A DNA stretch of 59,719 bases from Lachnospiraceae bacterium. GTDB taxonomy: Bacteria > Bacillota > Clostridia > Lachnospirales > Lachnospiraceae. The notes below the pieces were generated by a model that saw nothing but the letters and a program-made list of their open reading frames with translations, was not told where the DNA came from and ran no database searches. The stretch spans positions 1 to 59,719 of the forward strand of contig JAIKYA010000094.1 of assembly GCA_024683645.1 (NCBI GenBank). Reading direction: 5' to 3'. Both the position numbers and the translations under genes were made by a program. This document shows positions 52,926 through 59,719 of this stretch, piece by piece; position 1 is the first letter of the stretch, and every line of letters starts with the position of its first letter.

Positions 52926-53087
52926 ATGATCACTTTTGAAGAAGAATTAAAGAAATTTCATAAGAGTGTAGAGATCGAGGATGTGGAAAAGACCATATAC
53001 GGTCAGGATCTTACCGATATCGCTGATGTTTTTATCGACCTTACAAAGGGCTATGATGAGTCCGTGCCCATGACAGACGGCGAATAG
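52926..53087 (+). CDS. Small acidic protein (53 residues), possibly leaderless
   Basis: The frame reads MITFEEELKKFHKSVEIEDV and ends ESVPMTDGE. It is acidic, has no membrane helix or Cys motif, and I recognise no family. Evidence for a real gene is its position in the only open space between valS and the TPR gene, a well-formed promoter directly in front, and the stop lying 11 bases before the next start, within whose ribosome site it sits. It may be the first gene of the operon leading to the TPR protein and potABCD. There is no Shine-Dalgarno. Confidence 0.65.
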   Translation: MITFEEELKKFHKSVEIEDVEKTIYGQDLTDIADVFIDLTKGYDESVPMTDGE

Positions 53088-53098
53088 GAGAATGTGAA

Positions 53099-54511
53099 GT
53101 GGAATGTTATAACTGCGGAAGTTCTCTGACGGAGCTGGATTACTGTACAAACTGCGGCGCAGATGTACGGCGGTATAAGAAGATAATGTATACGGCAAAC
53201 AGGCTCTATAACGAGGGCCTGGAGAGAGCTACGGTAAGGGATCTTACCGGGGCTATACGTATGCTCAGGGAAGCCCTTAAATGCAACAAGAATCACGTCG
53301 ATGCGAGAAATCTTCTGGGACTGGTGTATTATGAGACGGGAGAATACGTTGCGGCTCTTTCGGAGTGGATCATAAGCTTCAACATACGGCATGAAAAAAA
53401 TATAGCCGAAGAGTACATGAATACCATACAGTCCAATCAGGGCCGTCTGGAGACCATGAACACCACCATACATAAATATAACGTGGCTCTGGATCTGTGC
53501 AGACAGGGCAGCTATGATCTGGCGATGATACAGCTGAAAAAGGTCATCAGCATGAATCCCAAGTACGTGAAAGCCAGGCGCCTTATGGCACTTCTGCATA
53601 TGCAGAAGGAGGACTGGGAAAAGGCCAGGAGAGAGCTGAACAAAGTACTCGGAACCGACTGCGGCGATATAGATTCCCTGAGATATCTGCGGGAGTGCGA
53701 GCAGAGACTGGGACTTGACGAGCCCGGAGCGGGCGGCAGGAAGAAAAAAAAGAAAAGTGACGAAGTAACCGCTGTATACAAGACCAGCGGAAACGAGGTC
53801 ATCATCCAGCCCATGAACGGGCGTGAACCTCTGGGGCTGACGGCTTTCATACAGATAGGAATAGGTATCATCATAGGTGTGTTCGCGGCTTATTTCATCG
53901 TGATGCCTGCGAGGGAGAGCAAGGTAAGGGAAGAATATAACGTGGAGATAGTTTCCTACGGTGAACAGCTGGATGCGAAAAATGCGGATATAGTTGAGCT
54001 GCAGACGCGCATATCACAGCTGGAAGGAAACATTCAGGGCCTTAAGAGCGATCTGAATGTATATTCCGGCGGAAACGGCGTGACGGATATGTATGACACG
54101 CTGCTGGCTGCGGCTTCGGCCTATCTTGACAAGAACCAGAGCGATGTCGAAGTAGAGCAGTATCTGGCACTCATACCCCAGGATTATCTGGATAATGAGG
54201 CTACTTCGGATTACAGGGATCTGGTGACACAGCTTAAGAATCTCATCGGTGATTCGGTTGCTGATTCGTACTATGAGGCAGGTATACAGGCATACAGGGA
54301 TATGGACTACGACGAGGCCATAGAGAATCTTGAAAAAGCTTGCAAATATGACAGCAGTAACGATAATGCGATGTACTATCTGGGAGTCGCGTATTATGAG
54401 AGCGGAGATGCCATGAAGGCTTCGGAGATCTTCAATGATTTCCTGAGTGCATTTCCGGAAAGTGAACTTGCGGAACGGGCGAGCAAAAGGATTGAAGAGA
54501 TCAATGAATAA
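53099..54511 (+). CDS. Zinc-ribbon/TPR membrane protein
   Basis: A 470-residue protein. The N-terminus is a zinc ribbon (MECYNCGSS...YCTNCGAD), followed by TPR repeats (about 25-200, AIRMLREALKCNKNHVDARNLLGLVYYETGEY), a Lys-rich linker, one membrane helix (about 248-270), a coiled coil (about 285-320) and further TPRs outside the membrane (about 395-465, YDEAIENLEKACKYDSSNDNAMYYLGVAYYESG). TPRs on both sides of the membrane suggest a scaffold that links cytosolic and envelope partners. GTG at 53099 follows AGGAG with seven bases between. Partners are unknown. Confidence 0.82.
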   Translation: MECYNCGSSLTELDYCTNCGADVRRYKKIMYTANRLYNEGLERATVRDLTGAIRMLREALKCNKNHVDARNLLGLVYYETGEYVAALSEWIISFNIRHEKNIAEEYMNTIQSNQGRLETMNTTIHKYNVALDLCRQGSYDLAMIQLKKVISMNPKYVKARRLMALLHMQKEDWEKARRELNKVLGTDCGDIDSLRYLRECEQRLGLDEPGAGGRKKKKKSDEVTAVYKTSGNEVIIQPMNGREPLGLTAFIQIGIGIIIGVFAAYFIVMPARESKVREEYNVEIVSYGEQLDAKNADIVELQTRISQLEGNIQGLKSDLNVYSGGNGVTDMYDTLLAAASAYLDKNQSDVEVEQYLALIPQDYLDNEATSDYRDLVTQLKNLIGDSVADSYYEAGIQAYRDMDYDEAIENLEKACKYDSSNDNAMYYLGVAYYESGDAMKASEIFNDFLSAFPESELAERASKRIEEINE

Positions 54512-54531
54512 AGAATCAAGGAGGAGAGGGC

Positions 54532-55062
54532 ATGAAAACAGTTAAGGTAAAGCAGAAAAAAAAGGATGAAGACAGAAAAGACTGGGGTGGTATCATCATA
54601 GGTCTGTTCTTCCTGGCTTTCGTGGTCGGCGCAGGCTATTTTGTATACGACAAGTTTGCTTCGCTTGAAGTGGAACCGCACAACCTGACAGGAACCTGGA
54701 CCGTTTCCACCAGTGAGAAAGACCAGACGGAATACTGGATATTTGCGGATGACCAGGTCACGAGATATATATGGGACAATAACAAGAATGAGCAGGTAAA
54801 GGGCTCAAGAGCTGTTTTCAGATATGACATCGTTCTTGACGAAGGAAAAACTCAGAAGGAAGTTGTGTTCAGAGAGCAGATAAGAGAAGGCATAGAAAAG
54901 CCCGAGCTTATACACAACGGAAGCGAAGTACTTAAGAAGATAAGGTTCACCAAACTCAGCAAGGTTGAGGCGGATGTATTCTTCCTTTATGGTAACGGTG
55001 ATCTGAACAATCCGTACACGGACAAGTCGGTTACGGCCAGACTTACCAAGCCGCTGTTCTAG
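54532..55062 (+). CDS. Single-pass membrane protein of unknown function
   Basis: A 176-residue protein with a Lys-rich cytosolic start, one membrane helix (about 21-42) and an extracytoplasmic domain beginning HNLTGTWTVSTSEKDQTEYWIF, which looks like a small lipocalin-like or DUF5640-type beta-barrel that opens with GTW. It follows the TPR gene by 20 bases and ends 9 bases before potA. ATG at 54532 follows AGGAGGAGAG. Its place in the run suggests co-expression with the TPR protein and the transporter, not a proven functional link. Confidence 0.75.
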   Translation: MKTVKVKQKKKDEDRKDWGGIIIGLFFLAFVVGAGYFVYDKFASLEVEPHNLTGTWTVSTSEKDQTEYWIFADDQVTRYIWDNNKNEQVKGSRAVFRYDIVLDEGKTQKEVVFREQIREGIEKPELIHNGSEVLKKIRFTKLSKVEADVFFLYGNGDLNNPYTDKSVTARLTKPLF

Positions 55063-55071
55063 GAGAAATTG

Positions 55072-56505
55072 ATGAAGGATAATATAATAGAGCTTATTAA
55101 CGTTACCAGACGTTTTGACGACAACGGTTTTATCGCTGTCAGCGATCTTAACCTTGATATAGCCAGAGGGGAATTTGTTACACTGCTCGGCCCCTCCGGC
55201 TGCGGTAAGACCACAACCCTCCGTATGATAGCGGGGTTTGATGTGCCTACTTCCGGGCAGATATTTCTTGACGGTAAGGATATCACCGAGATACCGCCAA
55301 ATCTCAGACCGATAAATACGGTCTTTCAGCGTTATGCGCTTTTTCCTCACATGAACATATATGACAATATAGCTTTCGGGCTGAAGCTCAAGAAGATGCC
55401 CGAAGAGGAGATGAGGCGAAAGGTTTCTCATGTGCTGGAGATGGTCGATCTCGAAGGCTTTGAAAAAAGGCGTGTTTCCACACTTTCAGGCGGCCAGCAG
55501 CAGCGTATCGCGATAGCGAGGGCTCTTGTCAACGAGCCCGAGATACTGCTCCTCGACGAGCCGCTGGGAGCTCTGGATCTGAAGATGCGCAAGGAGATGC
55601 AGATAGAGCTTAAGGCCATGCATGACCAGCTCGGCATCACCTTTATCTATGTCACACATGACCAGGAAGAAGCTCTGACCATGTCCGATAAGATAGTGGT
55701 CATGAGCGAGGGAAAGATACAGCAGACCGGTGTTCCGGAGGATATCTATAACGAGCCGGCCAATGCTTTTGTTGCCGACTTCATAGGTGAGAGCAATATC
55801 TTCAAGGGAATCATGACAGGCAAGCTCAAAGTGCGTTTCTGCGGCGGTGAATTTGAGTGTGTGGATGATGTGGATGAGGGGACTCTCGTTGACGTGGTCG
55901 TACGCCCCGAGGATGTTATCCTGACAGCACCCGAAGAGGGGACCGTGAGCGGAGTCGTGACTTCGGTCATCTTCAAAGGCATACATTATGAGATAACCGT
56001 TGAATCCGGCAAGAACGAGATGGTGATACAGTCCACAAAAGCTTCCAAAGTAGGCGATGAAGTGGGCATGAAGCTTGATCCCGACGGTATACATATCATC
56101 ATCGCCGAAGACAATACCACACGTTTTGAGGCAGAGATAGTTGACGGACATACGCTTGACTACAACGGTAAGAGCATAAACTGCGACCTGACGAAAGTGA
56201 TCCCCGGCTGCAGCGAGCGTGACGGCGAGCTTACGGATCAGTCCGGTGCCAGACTCGATACCCGGAATGTGAAGATACTGATATCCATTGAACCCGGAGA
56301 TATAGAGATGAGCGATGACGCGGAGGCCGGTATCACAAGCGGACGCATCATCAATCTTATCTATAAAGGCGATCATTACAGTTATGTGGTCAGGACCGGA
56401 CACGGCCATGACCTGGTCGTGGACGATGAATACCTCTGGAACATGGGGGATCTGGTGGGGCTGATAATGCCGGAAGATAAGATGAGGTTTGCCGTAAAGA
56501 AATGA
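55072..56505 (+). CDS. potA: Spermidine/putrescine ABC transporter ATP-binding protein, long form
   Basis: A 477-residue ATPase. Walker A GPSGCGKTT, signature LSGGQQQR, Walker B ILLLDEPLGALD and switch region VTHDQEE are all present, and INTVFQRYALFPHMN is typical of PotA. After about residue 235 come two TOBE-like beta-barrels; PotA is usually about 350-380 residues, so the protein has about 100 extra, including a second TOBE repeat ending NMGDLVGLIMPEDKMRF. The extra domain may sense a ligand or regulate the pump. ATG at 55072 follows AGGAG; potB starts within its last codons. Confidence 0.92.
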   Translation: MKDNIIELINVTRRFDDNGFIAVSDLNLDIARGEFVTLLGPSGCGKTTTLRMIAGFDVPTSGQIFLDGKDITEIPPNLRPINTVFQRYALFPHMNIYDNIAFGLKLKKMPEEEMRRKVSHVLEMVDLEGFEKRRVSTLSGGQQQRIAIARALVNEPEILLLDEPLGALDLKMRKEMQIELKAMHDQLGITFIYVTHDQEEALTMSDKIVVMSEGKIQQTGVPEDIYNEPANAFVADFIGESNIFKGIMTGKLKVRFCGGEFECVDDVDEGTLVDVVVRPEDVILTAPEEGTVSGVVTSVIFKGIHYEITVESGKNEMVIQSTKASKVGDEVGMKLDPDGIHIIIAEDNTTRFEAEIVDGHTLDYNGKSINCDLTKVIPGCSERDGELTDQSGARLDTRNVKILISIEPGDIEMSDDAEAGITSGRIINLIYKGDHYSYVVRTGHGHDLVVDDEYLWNMGDLVGLIMPEDKMRFAVKK

Positions 56506-57290
56506 AGATGACTTTTTCGAGAAAATCCCTGGGTATACCATACGGGATATTCCTGTTTCTCTTTGTTGTAGCACCGCTGGTCGTGATCGTGTATTACGCG
56601 TTCACGAACGGGAGCGGGCAGTTCACATTTGAAAACCTGAGCGGTTTCTTTAAGGATCCCAATACGACGGGAACGCTGGTATACAGCCTGTTTCTTGCCT
56701 TTGTGACCACCTGCATATGCCTGATAATAGCATATCCGGTGGCCTATGTTCTTGCCATGGGAAGGCTGCGTTTCAGATCTGTGCTCATGATGCTTTTCAT
56801 CATGCCCATGTGGATCAACTTTACCCTGCGTATCACGGCACTTAAGGAGATACTTACACTGATCGAGGGCAACCTCGCCTTTTATCCTTTTCTCAATTCG
56901 GTGATAGGCATGACCTATGATTTCCTGCCTTTTATGATACTTCCCATTTATACCACGCTATCCAAGCTGGATCTGAGTCTTGTTGAGGCCGCCCAGGACC
57001 TGGGGGCGGACAGGAAACAGACCTTCATGCGGGTGATACTGCCGCTGTCGATGCCGGGGGTGATAAGCGGTATCTCAATGGTGTTTTTGCCGGCCATGAC
57101 CAATTACGTGGTGCTGGATATGCTGTATAACAGTACTTACATCATGGGCAGCCTTATAGGAAGCTACTTCTCGGCATACAACTGGCACGGCGGATCCATG
57201 ATCTCGCTGATACTGCTGGCGCTCATCTGTATATTTACCCTGCTGTCGTCCGACAGGCAGGAGGAGACGAGAGGAGGCAGCAGGCTGTGA
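56502..57290 (+). CDS. potB: Spermidine/putrescine ABC transporter permease, PotB type
   Basis: A 262-residue permease with six membrane helices. The cytosolic coupling motif EAAQDLGADRKQTFMRVILPLSMPG contains the EAA loop that contacts PotA. It overlaps potA (ATGA) and potC (GTGA), so subunits are made in a fixed ratio. Polyamine specificity is inferred from subunit order and similarity to PotB. Confidence 0.92.
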   Translation: MKMTFSRKSLGIPYGIFLFLFVVAPLVVIVYYAFTNGSGQFTFENLSGFFKDPNTTGTLVYSLFLAFVTTCICLIIAYPVAYVLAMGRLRFRSVLMMLFIMPMWINFTLRITALKEILTLIEGNLAFYPFLNSVIGMTYDFLPFMILPIYTTLSKLDLSLVEAAQDLGADRKQTFMRVILPLSMPGVISGISMVFLPAMTNYVVLDMLYNSTYIMGSLIGSYFSAYNWHGGSMISLILLALICIFTLLSSDRQEETRGGSRL

Positions 57291-58084
57291 AAAAAGGGAC
57301 CATCGGAAAAGTTTTTCTGTTCATAATACTGTTCCTTATGTATCTGCCGATCATCCTGATCGCTGTATACAGCTTTACGGATGCGGCAAACATCGGGACA
57401 AGCGGGAAGTTTTCTTTTGACAATTATTACACGCTCTTTACCATGGAGGAGCTGGCGGGGATGATCTGGGGAACATTGGCCCTGGCGCTCGGTTCCGCGC
57501 TTCTTGCCACGCTTTTCGGCACGCTTGGCGCGATAGGCGTGCATTATTCAAAGAAACGCACAGGGCAGGTCTTTGAGGCTGTTAATCAGATACCCGTGAT
57601 CAATGCCGATGTTGTGACGGGCTTTTCGCTCTGCATACTTCTGGTCGTCGTGCTCGGTGTGAACAAGGACAGCTTTATACCGCTTGTTCTGGGACATACG
57701 GTACTCAGTGCGCCATTTGTATATCTGGCCGTCAGACCGAAACTCACCCAGATGGATCCGGCACTCTACGAGGCGGCTCTTGATCTGGGAGCATCGCCTT
57801 CCTATGCACTGATGCATGTCGTGCTGCCGCAGATATTCCCCGGGGTGGTATCGGGTTTTGCAATGGCGGTAACCCTTTCACTTGATGATTACTTTGTAGC
57901 GACTTATACCAAGCCTGCTACTTTCGATACCATATCAACCTACGTGGTAAATGCCACCAGGGGTTCGCAGACCTCGGTCAAGACCGCACTGTGGGCGCTT
58001 TCCACAGTCATATTCCTGGTCGTCATGGTCATAGCATTTGCTTCGAACAGCAGAAAGGAGGAGAAAGCCGGTGAAAAGATATAA
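57287..58084 (+). CDS. potC: Spermidine/putrescine ABC transporter permease, PotC type
   Basis: A 265-residue permease with six membrane helices and the EAA loop YEAALDLGASPSYALMHVVLPQIFPG. Segments such as SLDDYFVATYTKP are typical of PotC. The GTG start overlaps potB, and the end overlaps the substrate-binding protein gene by 14 bases. In some Clostridia PotC and PotD are fused; here they remain separate. Confidence 0.92.
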   Translation: MKKGTIGKVFLFIILFLMYLPIILIAVYSFTDAANIGTSGKFSFDNYYTLFTMEELAGMIWGTLALALGSALLATLFGTLGAIGVHYSKKRTGQVFEAVNQIPVINADVVTGFSLCILLVVVLGVNKDSFIPLVLGHTVLSAPFVYLAVRPKLTQMDPALYEAALDLGASPSYALMHVVLPQIFPGVVSGFAMAVTLSLDDYFVATYTKPATFDTISTYVVNATRGSQTSVKTALWALSTVIFLVVMVIAFASNSRKEEKAGEKI

Positions 58085-59546
58085 ACTGCTTGCGGCGCTC
58101 CTTCCGCTGGTCATGCTCTCATCTGCCATACCCGTAAAAGCCGACGATGATACGGTGGTACTCAGGGTGTGTAACTGGGAAGAATATGTGGATGAAGGCG
58201 GCTGGGAAGAAGATGAGACCATAGAGCTCGACAGCGGGGATATCTTTGGGGAGAATCCGCTCTATGAAGAGTTTGAGGACTGGTATTATGAGACATACGG
58301 CCAGAAGGTAAAGGTGGAGTACAGCTGTTTCGGTACAAATGAGGAGCTGTATAACATGCTGACGCTGGGAGATGTATATGATCTCGTGGTGCCTTCGGAA
58401 TACATGTTCATGAAGCTTCTCGAGGAAGACATGCTGGTACCTTATTCGGCGGATTTCTTCGATGAGGAGAATGGGAATAACTATTACATCCGTAATGTGT
58501 CGCCGTTTATCCGTGATACTTTCGAGAGTAATGAGATAGAGGGACATCACTGGGACGAGTACGCTGCAGGCTATATGTGGGGAGTGACAGGCATACTGTA
58601 TAACTCCGAGGAAGTGTCAAAGGAGGATGCTTCCACCTGGAGGATACTTGACAATCCGGCATATTTCAGGCAGATAACTGTTAAGGATAATGTGCGAGAC
58701 ACTTATTTTGCCGCGCTCGGAGCCATTAAATCAGAGAAGCTCACGGATCCCGGCTTTGTCTCCGATCCGGCTTATCACGAGATGCTGGCTGAGGAGATGA
58801 ACGATGTTTCGCGGGAATCCATCGATAAGAGCCTTGATTATCTGCAGAAGGTAAGGGATAACGTATATTCTTTTGAAACGGACAGCGGCAAGGCCGACAT
58901 GGTGACCGGCAAGGTGCTGGCCAATTACCAGTGGTCGGGAGATGCTGTATACGCCATGGATCAGGCCGAGGAAGAGGATGATGTATGTCTGTCCTTTGCG
59001 GTACCGAAGGAGTGTACCAATCTGTGGTTTGATGCGATGGTAATGCTTAAGAAAGGCATATCCGAGGATCCCAGGAAACAGGCGGCTGCCGAAGCCTATG
59101 TCAATTTCATGTCCAGGCCCGACAACGCGGTCAGGAACATGTATTACATCGGCTATACTTCTTCGATATCCGGTGGTCCCGACGGTGACCAGGTATTTGA
59201 ATACATGGACTATATGTACGGAGCCGAAGAGGATGAAGAGGAGGTCGTCGATTACGATGTTTCATATTTCTTCGGTGAGCGTGACGGTGAGCCTGCATCT
59301 ATCTGTGCTCCCGCTGAGCAGATGGACAGGCAGCTTTTTGCACAGTATCCCACAGAGGATGTCATGAACCGCAGTTCGCTGATGTTCTACTTTGATGCCA
59401 AGGCCAATGCGAATATAAACCGCATGTGGGTAGGCGTCAGATGCTATAATATCAAAAATGTTCCGGTATACTGCTGGCTGATCCTTGCCGTGGCTTTAGC
59501 CGGGGCAGTTTATCTGGGAATACGCAGGAAGAAAAATGCAGGATAA
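58071..59546 (+). CDS. potD: Polyamine-binding protein (PotD type) with C-terminal membrane helix
   Basis: A 491-residue extracellular substrate-binding protein. The N-terminal signal peptide (KLLAALLPLVMLSSAIPVKA) ends in a signal peptidase I site and has no lipobox Cys. The mature part begins VVLRVCNWEEYVDEGGW, the usual PotD opening NWEEY, and YDLVVPSEYMFMKLLEE and MVTGKVLANYQWSGDAV follow the family. The last ~26 residues (VYCWLILAVALAGAVYLGIRRKKNAG) form a membrane helix with a basic end, so the protein is probably tethered at its C-terminus instead of by lipid. It is longer than PotD (about 350). GTG at 58071 follows AAAGGAGGAG. Confidence 0.9.
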   Translation: MKRYKLLAALLPLVMLSSAIPVKADDDTVVLRVCNWEEYVDEGGWEEDETIELDSGDIFGENPLYEEFEDWYYETYGQKVKVEYSCFGTNEELYNMLTLGDVYDLVVPSEYMFMKLLEEDMLVPYSADFFDEENGNNYYIRNVSPFIRDTFESNEIEGHHWDEYAAGYMWGVTGILYNSEEVSKEDASTWRILDNPAYFRQITVKDNVRDTYFAALGAIKSEKLTDPGFVSDPAYHEMLAEEMNDVSRESIDKSLDYLQKVRDNVYSFETDSGKADMVTGKVLANYQWSGDAVYAMDQAEEEDDVCLSFAVPKECTNLWFDAMVMLKKGISEDPRKQAAAEAYVNFMSRPDNAVRNMYYIGYTSSISGGPDGDQVFEYMDYMYGAEEDEEEVVDYDVSYFFGERDGEPASICAPAEQMDRQLFAQYPTEDVMNRSSLMFYFDAKANANINRMWVGVRCYNIKNVPVYCWLILAVALAGAVYLGIRRKKNAG

Positions 59547-59719
59547 GAAAAATGCCGCAACATTTGCGGCCGGAGTCCGGGACGGAATGCCTATAGCCAT
59601 AGGCTATTTTGCCGTCTCTTTTACTTTGGGCATACAGGCCAGGAGCGCAGGCTTGAGCGTATGGGAAGCGGCATTCATGTCCCTTACCAACTTAACAAGC
59701 GCCGGCCAGTTTGCTGCCA
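59536..59719 (+). CDS. azlC: AzlC-family branched-chain amino acid exporter, N-terminal part
   Basis: The gene runs off the right edge. The 61 visible residues (AAGVRDGMPIAIGYFAVSFTLG, FMSLTNLTSAGQFAA) match the first membrane helices of AzlC, the large subunit of the AzlCD branched-chain amino acid exporter. ATG at 59536 overlaps the potD stop and follows CAGGAAG. azlD would be expected just beyond the window. Confidence 0.85.
   Translation, partial: MQDKKNAATFAAGVRDGMPIAIGYFAVSFTLGIQARSAGLSVWEAAFMSLTNLTSAGQFAA

Overview
The window looks like a chromosomal segment of an anaerobic Clostridia bacterium, most likely a member of the Lachnospiraceae. The inference rests on the gene set (DUF6171, DegV, QueT, Rpn-type nuclease, YDG/MBG surface proteins, TPM-domain protein, DUF2812, AICAR transformylase separate from a PurO-type IMP cyclohydrolase), on purine-rich Shine-Dalgarno sites, and on moderate GC with frequent ATA, AGA and AGG codons. 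No tRNA, rRNA, CRISPR array or intact insertion sequence was seen.

Layout. 1-3355: arabinose utilisation (GH51 arabinofuranosidase C-terminus, DUF6171, FGGY kinase, AraD). 3423-6075: an Rpn/PD-(D/E)XK protein and a decayed surface-protein gene, bracketed by two near-identical terminators. 6140-8219: glnA and queT on the minus strand, queT preceded by a candidate preQ1-II riboswitch. 8382-10055: a chemoreceptor. 10132-22539: a divergent papain-like protein, a 3,435-residue coiled-coil protein and a PP2C/SpoIIE phosphatase. 22660-30617: DegV, J-domain protein, HMGL-like aldolase, acyl-ACP thioesterase, zinc-ribbon membrane protein, TPM protein, DtxR-type regulator and MATE transporter. 30621-32931: a ZTP riboswitch controlling purO and the AICAR transformylase gene. 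32986-36545: a minus-strand ABC exporter with an operator-like promoter, then DUF2812 and P-II genes. 36586-37566: a gene-poor stretch with 42-bp tandem repeats, a large hairpin and about ten TTTACATAA-like motifs. 37567-46000: a nuclease-helicase fusion and a very large surface protein whose signal-peptide region carries an in-frame stop. 46062-50105: GH13 enzyme, membrane protein, HAD phosphatase, D,D-carboxypeptidase. 50234-59719: valS, a 53-residue small protein, a zinc-ribbon/TPR membrane protein, a membrane-anchored protein, potABCD and the start of azlC.

Most interesting points. The giant protein is an A-B-A-B arrangement of four related modules of about 800 residues and belongs to no family I recognise; it is the best candidate for an undescribed system. 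Other notable signals are the preQ1-II candidate outside its classical host range, the ZTP-controlled split purine pathway, two genes whose promoters predict leaderless mRNAs, the repeated TTTACATAA array, and a polyamine-binding protein apparently anchored by a C-terminal membrane helix. All calls come from reading the sequence; no search or fold prediction was run.
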